In this document: positions 8,813-20,237 of the stretch, piece by piece
Layout: the number at the start of each line of letters is the position of its first letter
How positions within the stretch are numbered: position 1 is the stretch's first letter
Source: Rhodovulum sulfidophilum DSM 1374
Lineage (GTDB): Bacteria > Pseudomonadota > Alphaproteobacteria > Rhodobacterales > Rhodobacteraceae
DNA: 64,000 bases
Direction of reading: 5' to 3'
NCBI RefSeq assembly: GCF_001633165.1
Contig: NZ_CP015418.1
Coordinates: 2,170,001 to 2,234,000, forward strand
The notes under the pieces: model-generated
The model's input: the letters and a program-made list of their open reading frames with translations, nothing else
What the model was told of the DNA's origin: nothing
Databases searched by the model: none
Translations under genes and position numbers: made by a program

Positions 8813-9310
8813 TCATCTACCCTCATAGCTGAGCGCCGCCCCCTGTTCGGCCCAAACGGGCGTCATCGGTTCGAGGAATTCCGTCATACCCACAGACGGT
8901 GGGTTTCCGTCCAGGATGGCTTCGATGATGTCGGGTGCCAATAAGGTGAGCCGCATGACCCGGGTCAGATATGATGGTGAGATTTTCTCGTGCTCTGCCA
9001 GCTCCGCGATGGTTCCCATGTCGCCGTCCTTGAGGATTTGGCGCCAACGATAGGCGCGCGCCACCGCCTTGATCAGCGTATAGTCAGGGCTGTGATTGTT
9101 CGTCCCAAGCGGAAGCTGAACCTCTTTCCGACCGCCGCGCTTGGCCACGCGGAATGGAATGGTGACAGTTACGGTGTGGGGGATACCGTATCGCGGGTCC
9201 ATCCCCTCGATCGCCTGGCGTTTCCAGGTGTTGATCACCGTCTGATGCACGCCGTTTTTCGCCTCCAGCTCGGCGACCGTCATCTCGCCCCTGATCGCCT
9301 CCAAGGCCAC
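8813..9310 (-). pseudogene. chimeric ORF: IS3 OrfA piece fused to recombinase C-terminal piece
   Basis: The first ~37 residues (LEAIRGEMTVAELEAKNG, HQTVINTWKRQAIEGM) are the N-terminus of an IS3-family OrfA. The rest (YRWRQILKDGDMGTIAELAE, PSYLTRVMRLTLLAPDIIEA) matches the C-terminal part of site-specific recombinases found in alphaproteobacterial islands. Both halves share one open frame. It is most likely a relic of two deletion or insertion events rather than a functional gene. Translation, if any, would need a start within the OrfA piece. Confidence 0.65.
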
Positions 9311-9505
9311 CAGAAGCAGCGCATCGGCGTGATCTTCGACATAAAGTCAATCGCGGATATTGCTGCCAGCGCCGTAAATCGGCAGTGTCCGCCCCGCCAG
9401 CGCGTTCAGAATAACCACCTGGATCAGCTTTTCTGGAAAGTGGTAAGGCCCGTAATTGTTGGAACAATTGCTGAGTACCACGGACAGGCCGTCGTTTTCA
9501 TGCTA
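9305..9505 (-). pseudogene. dTDP-glucose 4,6-dehydratase fragment (rfbB-like)
   Basis: On the minus strand the frame reads [20 protein letters not shown], then [17 protein letters not shown], a stop codon, and LYVEDHADALLLVALEA. This is the middle of RmlB/RfbB with the conserved Trp of RDWLYVEDHA changed to TGA. It runs directly into the IS3 OrfA piece of the next relic. Only about 65 residues remain of roughly 350. Confidence 0.75.
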
Positions 9506-9650
9506 TCCTGCCTGGTTCGGGCGCGAGATCCTTGTCAGATGGCGCGCGTTCCAAGTTGCGAAGTACATCTTGGGAATGTTGGTTTGAAAGTTGTACGGCG
9601 TTAAGTGTGAGCCAAGTTATTCATAAATAACTATAGCTTATCTTCCATAG

Positions 9651-9740
9651 TGGCGGAGAGACAGGGATTCGAACCCTGGGACCCCGTGAAGGGTCAACGG
9701 TTTTCGAGACCGCCCCGTTCGACCACTCCGGCACCTCTCC
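9651..9740 (-). tRNA. tRNA-Ser (anticodon CGA)
   Basis: The minus strand begins GGAGAGGTGCCGGAGTGG and ends TCTCTCCGCCA with CCA encoded. The acceptor stem GGAGAGG pairs with CCTCTCC-type bases, the anticodon loop is CTCGAAA (anticodon CGA, codon UCG), and a long variable arm (class II) and GGTTCGAATCC T-arm are present. Length is 90 nt. Its 3' end faces the accessory region, as expected when a tRNA is an island insertion site. Confidence 0.95.
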
Positions 9741-9766
9741 GCACGCCCGTGGCCTTGTGGAGCGGT

Positions 9767-9795
9767 CATGTAGTGGTAACGGCGACCGCGTGCAA
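9767..9795 (-). promoter_or_regulatory. sigma-70-type promoter of tRNA-Ser
   Basis: On the minus strand TTGCAC (9795-9790) is followed by 17 bp and TACATG (9772-9767), 27 bp before the tRNA 5' end. Spacing and position fit a vegetative promoter. Confidence 0.5.
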
Positions 9796-9899
9796 CCGGT
9801 TTTTCGTCCCGGGAGGAAACTTCATCCCGGGACTGCGCCGCTGTTGGATTTCCGGACGCTTCGCGATAGCTCTGAAAGCGCCATGACCCGGAGCCGCCG

Positions 9900-10736
9900 A
9901 TGTTACGCCTCGTTGCAGCAACCGCTCTGATCGCCGTCCTCGCCGGAGGAGCGGCGCGGGCAGATGAGGCGGCCGAGACCGCCTCGCTGCAGGCGCTTGT
10001 CGAGGCGCTGGCCTTGCCGGAACTCGTCGAGGTCATGCGCGAGGAGGGGCTCGTCTATGGCGAGGGGCTCGAGGACGAGCTCTTTCCCGGTCGCGGTGGG
10101 GCCCGCTGGGAGGCGGCGGTCGACCGCATCTATGACGGCGGTCGAATCGAGGCGGAGATGCGCGCGGCGCTCGACAGGCGGCTGGGCGCGGCCGAGATCG
10201 CGCCTCTGGTCGCCTTCTTCACTTCGCCCCGGGGCGCCCGGATCGTCGCGCTGGAGCTTTCGGCCCGGAAGGCGATGCTCGATCCCGAGATCGACAGGGC
10301 CAGCCGCGAGCGGCTGGAGGAGATGCAGGCCGATGGCGATCCGAAGCTCGACCTCGTCGGGCGTTTCATCGCCGTCAATGGCCTGATCGAGGCCAATGTC
10401 GCGGGCGCGCTGAATGCCAATTACGCCTTCTATACGGGGCTCGTAGATGGGCGTGCCTTCGATTACCCGGTGACCGAGGACCAGATCCTCGACGATGTCC
10501 GGCGCCAGGCGCCCGAGATTCGCGAAGATACCCGGACCTGGCTCTTTTCCTATCTGACCATGGCCTATGCGCCGCTCGACGCCGCGACGATGGAGGCCTA
10601 TATCGGGCTTTCCGAAAGTCGGCCCGGCCGGGATCTGAACGACGCGCTCTTCGAGGGGGTCGAGGCGGTGTTCGAGGATATCTCGCATGAGCTGGGGCTG
10701 GCCGCGGCGCGGTTCATCGCCGGACAGGATCTCTGA
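9900..10736 (+). CDS. DUF2059 domain-containing exported protein
   Basis: The 278-residue protein starts with a clear signal peptide (RLVAATALIAVLAGGAARA) and contains a region like DUF2059 around DRRLGAAEIAPLVAFFTSPR. It should be periplasmic. Family members have no firmly known function. It stands alone between tRNA-Ser and the rplU leader. Confidence 0.75.
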   Translation: MLRLVAATALIAVLAGGAARADEAAETASLQALVEALALPELVEVMREEGLVYGEGLEDELFPGRGGARWEAAVDRIYDGGRIEAEMRAALDRRLGAAEIAPLVAFFTSPRGARIVALELSARKAMLDPEIDRASRERLEEMQADGDPKLDLVGRFIAVNGLIEANVAGALNANYAFYTGLVDGRAFDYPVTEDQILDDVRRQAPEIREDTRTWLFSYLTMAYAPLDAATMEAYIGLSESRPGRDLNDALFEGVEAVFEDISHELGLAAARFIAGQDL

Positions 10737-10778
10737 GATCCCGTTCCCGGGGCGGTTTGGGGCGCCGCAGGGCCGGGC

Positions 10779-10807
10779 TTGACTTGGGGGCCGAAATCGC
10801 CGATACG
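10779..10807 (+). promoter_or_regulatory. candidate promoter of rplU-rpmA
   Basis: TTGACT (10779-10784), 17 bp, and GATACG (10802-10807) form a reasonable sigma-70 promoter 168 bp upstream of rplU. The leader holds a small hairpin GCTCC-GAAG-GGAGC near 10880, a possible site for ribosomal-protein or attenuation control. Both calls are by pattern only. Confidence 0.4.
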
Positions 10808-10974
10808 CACGGTTCTGGTCCGGACTGCGTTCCTGCGCGGTTTGCCGGACCGTTCGCGATAGACCATATATTGACAACGCTCCGAAGGGAGCACGCTGTC
10901 CGGGGTGCGCAGCAGCGCGGGAACGCCGCCTAGAGGTGGGGCCGAAGGACGCGGCGGTAAGAAGGAAATGGCCG

Positions 10975-11595
10975 ATGTTTGCGGTCCTCAAGACCGGTGG
11001 CAAGCAGTACAAGGTGCAGTCGGGTGACGTGCTGCGCGTCGAGAAGCTTGCTGCCGAAGCCGGTGAGACGGTTCAGTTCAACGAGATCCTGATGCTGGAC
11101 GGCCAGGTCGGCGCGCCGATCGTCGATGGTGCCGCGGTGCAGGCCACCGTGATCGACCAGATCAAGGGCGACAAGGTCATCCACTTCGTTAAGCGCCGCC
11201 GTAAGCACGGCTCGCAGCGCACCAAGGGCCACCGCCAGCAGCTGACGCTTCTGCGCGTGACCGAGATCCTCGCTTCGGGCGGCGCCGAGACCGGCGTCAA
11301 GGCCGCGATCGGGGCCGGGTCGGTTGCGGGCGCCCCCGCCGCCGAGCCCAAGGCCGCCAAGGCGAAGGCGCCGAAAGCCGCCGAAGCCGCCGCGGGCGAC
11401 GACCTGAAGAAGCTGCCCGGCGTCGGCCCGGCGATGGAAAAGAAACTGCATGAGGCCGGGGTCACCCGCTTCGCGCAGATTGCCGCCTGGACCGACGAGC
11501 AGGTCGCCGCGATGGATACCCGTCTCGGCCTGAAGGGCAAGATCGTGAATGATGGCTGGGTGGCGCTTGCCAAGGACCTGGCCGGCAAGGCCTAA
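10975..11595 (+). CDS. rplU: 50S ribosomal protein L21 with HhH extension
   Basis: Residues 1-101 are standard L21 (MFAVLKTGGKQYKVQSGDVL, RRRKHGSQRTKGHRQ), binding 23S rRNA domain VI. The protein is 206 residues instead of ~103: an Ala/Lys-rich linker leads to a helix-hairpin-helix-like domain (DLKKLPGVGPAMEKKLHEAG). This extension is common in alphaproteobacterial L21. The start at 10975 is chosen by alignment to L21; the frame is open further upstream. It is followed 18 bp later by rpmA. Confidence 0.97.
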   Translation: MFAVLKTGGKQYKVQSGDVLRVEKLAAEAGETVQFNEILMLDGQVGAPIVDGAAVQATVIDQIKGDKVIHFVKRRRKHGSQRTKGHRQQLTLLRVTEILASGGAETGVKAAIGAGSVAGAPAAEPKAAKAKAPKAAEAAAGDDLKKLPGVGPAMEKKLHEAGVTRFAQIAAWTDEQVAAMDTRLGLKGKIVNDGWVALAKDLAGKA

Positions 11596-11613
11596 GCGAG
11601 AGGAGAGGACGAC

Positions 11614-11883
11614 ATGGCACACAAGAAAGCAGGCGGCTCCTCGCGCAACGGGCGCGACTCCGCTGGTCGCCGTCTCGGCGTGAAGATCTATGGCGGCCAG
11701 GCGGTCGCTTCGGGCAACATCATCGTCCGTCAGCGCGGCACCAAGTTCTGGCCGGGCGAAGGCGTGGGCATGGGCAAGGACCATACCATCTTCGCGACCT
11801 GCGAGGGCGCAGTGACCTTCAAGAAGGGCCTCAAGGGGCGCACCTTCATTTCGGTTCTCCCGGTGGCGGAGGCCGCCGAGTAA
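11614..11883 (+). CDS. rpmA: 50S ribosomal protein L27
   Basis: The 89-residue protein opens [20 protein letters not shown] and contains [15 protein letters not shown], both diagnostic of L27, whose N-terminus reaches the peptidyl-transferase centre. The preceding AGGAGAGG is a strong ribosome-binding site. It forms the usual rplU-rpmA pair, with obgE a little downstream. Confidence 0.98.
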   Translation: MAHKKAGGSSRNGRDSAGRRLGVKIYGGQAVASGNIIVRQRGTKFWPGEGVGMGKDHTIFATCEGAVTFKKGLKGRTFISVLPVAEAAE

Positions 11884-11909
11884 GCCGAAACCTCAGGATG
11901 ACTGAAATT

Positions 11910-11942
11910 GGGGGATCGGCGCCAGCCGTTCCCCCGTTTCTG
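11910..11942 (+). terminator. Rho-independent-like terminator after rpmA
   Basis: GGGGG and CCCCC flank an inner CGGC/GCCG stem with GCCA loop, followed by GTTTCTGTTT. It lies 26 bp after the rpmA stop. The 12190 gene is separated from it by about 250 bp in which I see no gene. Confidence 0.6.
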
Positions 11943-12189
11943 TTTCGGAAACCGGAGCAGGAAAGATGATGGCAAGAGGCCTCCCGGCACCGGGAAGGGT
12001 CCGCGCCCGGAAAGCTCCGCAGGGGCTTCGGGCAGCGGGGGCGTCTTGCGCCGCGCCGGGGCGGTTGCCATCTTGTTCCCGGAGCCCCCTGCGGGCGGCT
12101 CGCGTCCGCCGCGGTCCGGGCGCTGCAGTGAAGATCGGGGCGTCAGCCGACGGCCCGGTGGTCCTCGTGCTTTTCGGAGGAGGAAAGCC

Positions 12190-12729
12190 ATGAAACTCGA
12201 CCTGATCCCGCCCCAGCCTCCGATCGCGGCCGAACGCTTCGTGCTGCGTCCGGTGCGCCGGTCGGATGCCGGATTGCTGTCGCTTTACACCAGCGATCTC
12301 CGGGTGGCGCGGTTCACCCGGTCGATCCCGCATCCGTTGCCGCCGGGCGCCACCGAGGCCTTCATCCACCGCGCTCAGGATCCCGAGCGCAGCGAGGATG
12401 TCTGGGTGATGGACGGGGCCGAGCAGGGGCTTTCCGAGGTGCTGGGCGTGATCGCGCTCGACCGGATGGAGCGCGACCAGTCCGAGATCGGCTACTGGGT
12501 CGCGCCGGCCTTCTGGAATACCGGCATCGCCTCCGAGGCGGTGGGCGCGCTGCTGGCCGCCAATCCGCAGAAGGCCAAGACGGTCTTTGCCGAAGTGTTT
12601 CAGGACAATCCCGGCTCGGCCCGGGTGCTGACCAATGCCGGTTTTGAATATATCGGCGATGCCGAGGCCTATTCGGTGGCGCGGGAGGCCAAGGTGGCCA
12701 CCTGGACCTATCTCAAGAAGCTCGACTGA
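12190..12729 (+). CDS. GNAT-family acetyltransferase (RimJ/RimL-like)
   Basis: The 179-residue protein begins IAAERFVLRPVRRSDAGLLS and has the GNAT core SEIGYWVAPAFWNTGIASEA and NPGSARVLTNAGF, placing it with the Acetyltransf_3 (RimJ/RimL) group that acetylates protein N-termini or small amines. The start has a good AGGAGGAAAG upstream. It is followed 3 bp later by a second GNAT gene. The substrate is unknown. Confidence 0.85.
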   Translation: MKLDLIPPQPPIAAERFVLRPVRRSDAGLLSLYTSDLRVARFTRSIPHPLPPGATEAFIHRAQDPERSEDVWVMDGAEQGLSEVLGVIALDRMERDQSEIGYWVAPAFWNTGIASEAVGALLAANPQKAKTVFAEVFQDNPGSARVLTNAGFEYIGDAEAYSVAREAKVATWTYLKKLD

Positions 12730-12732
12730 GCG

Positions 12733-15401
<2,669 letters not shown>

Positions 15402-15405
<4 letters not shown>

Positions 15406-16667
15406 AGGACATTACCGATATTCACGCCCTCATGGCCGATCTTGGTGCCCGTGCCCGGGTCGCCTCGGCCGAACTGGCCTTCGCCTCGTCCGAGGCCAAG
15501 CGCCATGCGCTGGAGGCGGCGGCCGACGCCGTGGTTGACCACAAGCCGCAGATTCTCGCCGATAACGCGACCGACATGGAGTATGGCCGCGACAAGGGCC
15601 TGAGCCCGGCGATGCTGGACCGGCTGATGCTGGACGAGGCCAGGATCGAGGCCATTGCCGCGGGTCTGCGCGCGGTTGCCGCCCAGCCCGACCCGGTGGG
15701 GCAGGTGATGGCGGAATGGGACCGGCCCACGGGGCTGCATATCCGCCGGGTGCGCACGCCGCTGGGCGTCATCGGCGTGATCTATGAAAGCCGGCCCAAT
15801 GTCACCGCCGATGCCGGGGCCCTGTGCCTCAAGGCGGGGAATGCGGTGATCCTGCGCGGCGGTTCGGAGAGCTTCCATTCCTCCGGCGCGCTGCATGAAT
15901 GCCTGGTGGCGGGGCTGGCCAAAGCCGGGCTGCCCGAGGATGCGATCCTGCGCGTGCCGACCCGCGATCGTGCCGCGGTCAGCGAGATGCTGACCATGAC
16001 CCAGTATATCGACGTGATCGTGCCGCGCGGCGGCAAGGGCCTTGTGGGCCTCGTCCAGCGCGAGGCGCGGGTGCCGGTCTTCGCCCATCTCGAGGGCATC
16101 GTGCATATCTATGTCGACAAGGTCGCCGATCCCGCCAAGGCGCTGTCGGTGGTGCTGAACGCCAAGACCCGGCGCACCGGTATCTGCGGCGCAGCCGAAT
16201 GCCTGCTGATCCACAGGGACGTGGCCGCGACGCTTGGCGCCGATCTGGTCGCGGCGCTGGTCAAGGCCGGGGTCCGGGTCCATGCCGACGAGGCGCTGTC
16301 CCGTCTGCCGGGCACGCAGCCCGCCACCGCCGAGGATTGGGGGCGCGAATATCTGGACATGGACATCGCCGCCCGGGTGGTGGACGATATCGACGGCGCG
16401 ATCGAACATGTCCGCGCCTTCGGGTCGGGCCATACCGATGCCATCCTGACCGAGGACGATGCCGCGGCGGCGCGGTTCTTCGAGCGGCTCGACAGCGCGA
16501 TCCTGATGCGCAATGCCTCGACCCAGTTCGCCGATGGCGGCGAGTTCGGGATGGGCGCCGAGATCGGGATCGCGACCGGCAAGCTTCATGCCCGCGGGCC
16601 GGTCGGCGCCGAACAGCTCACGAGCTTCAAGTACCTGGTCGAGGGCGACGGCACGCTCCGGGCCTGA
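15402..16667 (+). CDS. proA: gamma-glutamyl phosphate reductase
   Basis: This is the second proline enzyme, NADPH-dependent reduction of glutamyl phosphate to the semialdehyde. The 421-residue aldehyde-dehydrogenase-type protein carries the catalytic Cys in [13 protein letters not shown] and the family motifs [17 protein letters not shown] and [15 protein letters not shown]. It is translationally coupled to proB. Confidence 0.97.
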
Positions 16668-16704
16668 GGCCCGGGGATCTAGCGTATGGGGATCTGGCGT
16701 ATGG
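16658..16704 (+). terminator. hairpin enclosing the proA stop codon, plus short tandem repeat
   Basis: CCGGGCC (16658-16664) and GGCCCGG (16668-16674) form a 7-bp stem whose three-base loop is the proA TGA. There is no T-run. Directly after are two 15-bp units, GGATCTAGCGTATGG and GGATCTGGCGTATGG. The site lies between convergent proA and chpT. Confidence 0.4.
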
Positions 16705-16713
16705 GGCTCCGGC

Positions 16714-17319
16714 TCAGAAGGCCAGTGTCAGCGAGGTTTCGTCGTGACCGAGCGACAGGCTCCGCCCCAGATCGGTCAGCGCGATCGGCAGAAGCGCGAA
16801 TTGTACCTCGGCGGGCCGGAGGTCGTCGCCGGAGGGCTGGCCATCGGTCAGCGGTGCCCAGAGCCTTGGCTCAAGCGTCATCCGCTCGGCCTCGGCCGTC
16901 AGGGTGATGCGGCCGTCCCGCCAGCTCAGCGCCATCCGGCCGCCGCGGGGCAGGGCGGTCTCGGCACAGAGGACCGACAAAAGCGCGGTCTTGGCGGCGC
17001 TGCGGCTGAGAGAGGCGGGCGGGTCGGCGGTGACGCTGAGCCGGCTGCCGCCGAAATAGTCCGCGAGGATTTCGCAGACCTCGCGCCCGGCCACCGCGGT
17101 ATCCTCGCCGGCGGCGCCGAAGGCGAGGCGGAACATCCGGATCCGGGCATTGGCACGGGCGACGCTGTCGGAAATCAGCGCCAGTTCCTCGCCCGGCGCC
17201 TCGCCATGGGTCTCGGCCGCGGCCATGGCCAGAAGCTCCATCCCGTTGCCGATCGCGCCGATCGGGCTGATAAGATCGTGGCAGATGCGCGAGCCCACGA
17301 GCGCGGTGAGATCAGACAT
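16714..17319 (-). CDS. chpT: ChpT-like histidine phosphotransferase
   Basis: The 201-residue protein begins with a dimerisation helix carrying His14 in RICHDLISPIGAIGNGMEL, as in ChpT, followed by a degenerate HATPase-like domain that does not bind ATP. In Caulobacter, ChpT passes phosphate from CckA to CtrA and CpdR; in Rhodobacteraceae the same relay controls motility and gene transfer agents. The start at 17319 is chosen because it places this helix at the N-terminus. Confidence 0.88.
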   Translation of the reverse strand: MSDLTALVGSRICHDLISPIGAIGNGMELLAMAAAETHGEAPGEELALISDSVARANARIRMFRLAFGAAGEDTAVAGREVCEILADYFGGSRLSVTADPPASLSRSAAKTALLSVLCAETALPRGGRMALSWRDGRITLTAEAERMTLEPRLWAPLTDGQPSGDDLRPAEVQFALLPIALTDLGRSLSLGHDETSLTLAF

Positions 17320-17354
17320 GCGACACCGCCGGGACCGCCGACAGGAGAGTGACA

Positions 17355-17537
17355 ATGAGACCGATGAACGCGATCCTCGAACCCGGGATGCTGGTGCGCC
17401 ATCCCGGAGAGCCGGACTGGGGCCTGGGCCAGGTGCAATCCGTGATCGGCGCACGTATCACGGTGAATTTCACCGATGCGGGAAAAGTCGTCATCGACGG
17501 AACGCGGATCGAGCTCATGCCTGTCTTTTCGTCCTGA
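17355..17537 (+). CDS. DUF3553 protein
   Basis: The 60-residue protein (ILEPGMLVRHPGEPDWGLGQ, ITVNFTDAGKVVID) matches DUF3553, a short SH3-like fold of unknown role, similar to the CarD/UvrD C-terminal type. ATG at 17355 follows AGGAGA at good spacing; a GTG two codons earlier is possible. It is divergent from chpT. Confidence 0.82.
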   Translation: MRPMNAILEPGMLVRHPGEPDWGLGQVQSVIGARITVNFTDAGKVVIDGTRIELMPVFSS

Positions 17538-17688
17538 ACATCCTGATGGGGTCAGGCTGACCCATCATCGTTAATGGCATATTAACATGACAGATGTCAT
17601 TGCGGTCTGCGCCTGCGTCGGGCGGCGCGGTTGCACTTGGCCCGGTGGCGCCCTAGAAGCGGGCGACAGTCTCTGCAGGGGGTAAGGC

Positions 17689-18465
17689 ATGCAGCCGCCC
17701 GAGGATTTCTTTCAGCTGCGCCTGGCCCGGACCGAGGCCGATCTGATGGCCGCCCAGCGCCTGCGCTACGAGGTATTCGTGGCCGAACTGGGGGCGGACG
17801 GCCCGCTGGTCGACCATGAGGCGCGGCTGGAACGCGACGATCTCGATCCGCATTTCGACCATCTGCTGCTGATCGACAGTCGGCGCGACGCGGCGACGCT
17901 CGATCACGTGGTGGGGGTCTACCGGCTTCTGACCTCCGAACGGGCGGCGGCGCTCGGGAAGTTCTACAGCGAGGACGAATACGATCTGTCGGCGCTGAAG
18001 GCCTCGGGGCGGCGGCTGCTGGAGCTGGGGCGCTCCTGCGTGCATCCCGACTATCGCGGCGGAACCGCGCTCTATCACCTATGGAACGGGCTGGCCGATT
18101 ACGTGCTCGACAAGGAGATCGAGGTCCTGTTCGGCGTGGCGAGCTTTCACGGCACCGATGCCGAAGCGCTGGCCGAGCCGCTGTCCTATCTGCATCACCG
18201 GCATCTCGCGCCGCCCGAGCTTCGGGTGCGGGTGCTGCCCGATCATGTCCAGAACATGGACCTGATGCCCGAGGCCGCGATCGACCGCAAACGCGCGATG
18301 CTGGCGATGCCCGCCCTGATCAAGGCCTATCTGCGGCTCGGCGGGTTCGTCGGCGAGGGGGCCTTCATCGACCGCGCCTTCAACACCACCGATGTCTGCC
18401 TCTTGATGGATACGGCGCGGATGAACGCGAAGAGCCGGTCGCGCTACATGCGGGGGCAGGAGTGA
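17689..18465 (+). CDS. olsB: L-ornithine N-alpha-acyltransferase
   Basis: The 258-residue acyltransferase transfers a 3-hydroxyacyl group from ACP to ornithine, the first step of ornithine-lipid synthesis. Family signatures are AQRLRYEVFVAELGA near the start and LLELGRSCVHPDYRGG in the GNAT-like core. The next gene, olsA, overlaps its stop. Ornithine lipids are phosphate-free membrane lipids common in Rhodobacteraceae. Confidence 0.92.
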   Translation: MQPPEDFFQLRLARTEADLMAAQRLRYEVFVAELGADGPLVDHEARLERDDLDPHFDHLLLIDSRRDAATLDHVVGVYRLLTSERAAALGKFYSEDEYDLSALKASGRRLLELGRSCVHPDYRGGTALYHLWNGLADYVLDKEIEVLFGVASFHGTDAEALAEPLSYLHHRHLAPPELRVRVLPDHVQNMDLMPEAAIDRKRAMLAMPALIKAYLRLGGFVGEGAFIDRAFNTTDVCLLMDTARMNAKSRSRYMRGQE

Positions 18466-19280
18466 CCACCTGGCGGGGCGCGCCGCCGCCCGACATGCCG
18501 CGGATCGGTGTGGCCGGCTGGCTGCGCGTCGCGCTCCGCGGCACAGCGCTGGTCGGGCTTCTGGCCATCGGCATGGCGCTCAAGCTGACGCTGCGGCTGG
18601 CCGAGCGGCCGCTGTTCGGATTGCGGCGGCCGGTGACGCCCTGGATCACGCAGGGCGTCAGCCGCGCGGCGCTGGCGGTTCTGGGCCTGCGCTGCCGGAT
18701 GCGGGGGCGGCCGATGCGGGCGCGCGGGGCCTGGGTGGCCAACCATGCCTCCTGGCTCGACATCTTCGCGCTGAACGCGCGCGGGCGGATCTATTTCGTC
18801 TCGAAGGCGGAGGTCGCCTCCTGGCCCGGCATCGGCTGGCTGGCGCGGGCCACCGGTACGGTCTTCATCGCGCGCGACAAGCGCGAGGCGCGGGCGCAGG
18901 CCGATCTGTTCGAGGCCCGGCTGAAGGCGGGGCATCGGCTGGTCTTCTTCCCCGAGGGCACCTCGACCGACGGGCGGCGGGTGCTGTCCTTCAAATCGAC
19001 GCTGTTTGCCGCGTTTTTCGGGGCCGGGCTGCGCGAGATCCTGTGGGTCCAGCCGGTCACGGTGATCTATACCGCGCCCGAGGGCGAGGCCGTGGCCTTC
19101 TATGGCTGGTGGGGGGATATGGGGTTCGGACCGCATGCGCTGAAGCTGCTGGCCTCGGCGCGGCCGGGGAGGGTTGAGCTGGTCTTTCATCCGCCGCTGA
19201 AGGTGGCGGATTTCCCCGACCGCAAGGCCCTGGCGCTGGCCTGCGAAGAGGCGGTCCGGAGCGCGGCGCCGAAGCTCTGA
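18462..19280 (+). CDS. olsA: lyso-ornithine lipid O-acyltransferase
   Basis: This 272-residue membrane-associated PlsC-type acyltransferase completes ornithine lipid. It has an N-terminal hydrophobic helix (ALVGLLAIGMALKLTL), the NHASWLD motif (HX4D) and FFPEGTSTDG. GTG at 18462 overlaps the olsB TGA (GTGA); an ATG at 18495 is the alternative. The pairing with olsB supports the role. Confidence 0.92.
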   Translation: MTTWRGAPPPDMPRIGVAGWLRVALRGTALVGLLAIGMALKLTLRLAERPLFGLRRPVTPWITQGVSRAALAVLGLRCRMRGRPMRARGAWVANHASWLDIFALNARGRIYFVSKAEVASWPGIGWLARATGTVFIARDKREARAQADLFEARLKAGHRLVFFPEGTSTDGRRVLSFKSTLFAAFFGAGLREILWVQPVTVIYTAPEGEAVAFYGWWGDMGFGPHALKLLASARPGRVELVFHPPLKVADFPDRKALALACEEAVRSAAPKL

Positions 19281-19332
19281 GAAAAGCCCCCGGCGCCTCG
19301 CCGAACCGTGCCCCGGCCAGGGCAGGGGCCTG

Positions 19333-19953
19333 TCAGCCCATCGCGGCGATCAGCGCGCCGAGCGCCGAGACCGGGTCCTCCTCGCGCCAGATCTCCTCGC
19401 CAAGGGCGAAGAAATCGGTGAGCGGGCTCAGCGCCGCAACCGTGGTCGCATCGAGCGCGCCCTCGGCCACGACCGGGATCTCGATCATTTCGGACCACCA
19501 GCCGAACAGATCGGCCTCGGCTCGGCTGCCATCGCCAAGGCCGCTTTCGCCCGCCGGTCCGAAGGCGATGTAATCGGCCCCGGCCTCGGCCGCGCCGATC
19601 CCGTCATGGCGCAACGCGCCGCAGAAGGCCCCGACGATCGCATCGGCGCCAAGTAGCTTGCGCACCTTGCGGACGCTGCGTTGCCCGTCGGTCAGGTGCA
19701 CCCCGTCCAGCCCCAGCCGCTCGACCAGCCCGACATGGGCCTCGACCACCAGCGGGATGTCGCGGGCATGGGCGATCTCGCGCAGCGCATCGGCGGCACG
19801 GGCCACGAGATCCTCGTCATGGCTGGCCATGGACAGGCGCAGACAGGCGATCTCATGGGCGTCGAGCACCGCGGCAAGGCGCGGCGCGAAGCTGTCGGGA
19901 TCAAAGGCGGGCGGGGTGATCAGGTAGATCTGCGGGCGCTCGGGTTCGGCCAT
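19333..19953 (-). CDS. ThiE-like thiamine phosphate synthase family protein
   Basis: The 206-residue protein has the TIM-barrel pattern of ThiE (ERLGLDGVHLTDGQRSVR, AGADYIAFGPAGESG). It stands alone, away from other thiamine genes, and several phosphate-binding residues are hard to match. It may be a genuine ThiE or a ThiE/TenI paralogue. Confidence 0.75.
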   Translation of the reverse strand: MAEPERPQIYLITPPAFDPDSFAPRLAAVLDAHEIACLRLSMASHDEDLVARAADALREIAHARDIPLVVEAHVGLVERLGLDGVHLTDGQRSVRKVRKLLGADAIVGAFCGALRHDGIGAAEAGADYIAFGPAGESGLGDGSRAEADLFGWWSEMIEIPVVAEGALDATTVAALSPLTDFFALGEEIWREEDPVSALGALIAAMG

Positions 19954-20237
19954 TGGCGGGCTCCTGTTATCCGTGACGCCGCTATAACGGGGTTTTTCGC
20001 GATTGGCTACGGTCGGACCATCGCGGGTCGCGTCCCCTTTGCCATCGGCCCAGGGGCGTCCCGGAAGAGGGCCGCCTCGCCCGAGGCTGCAAGCCCCAGC
20101 GGCCCGCGCGCGCCCGTCCGGCCGGCCTCGGGACTTCTGTCGCCTTTGGCCAAGCGCGGCGGCGGACAGAGCCCCTCCGCTTGCCCTTTCGTCGGGCAGG
20201 GCGTATCACCCCGCCGTTTTTCAAGAAAGCGAGCCCC

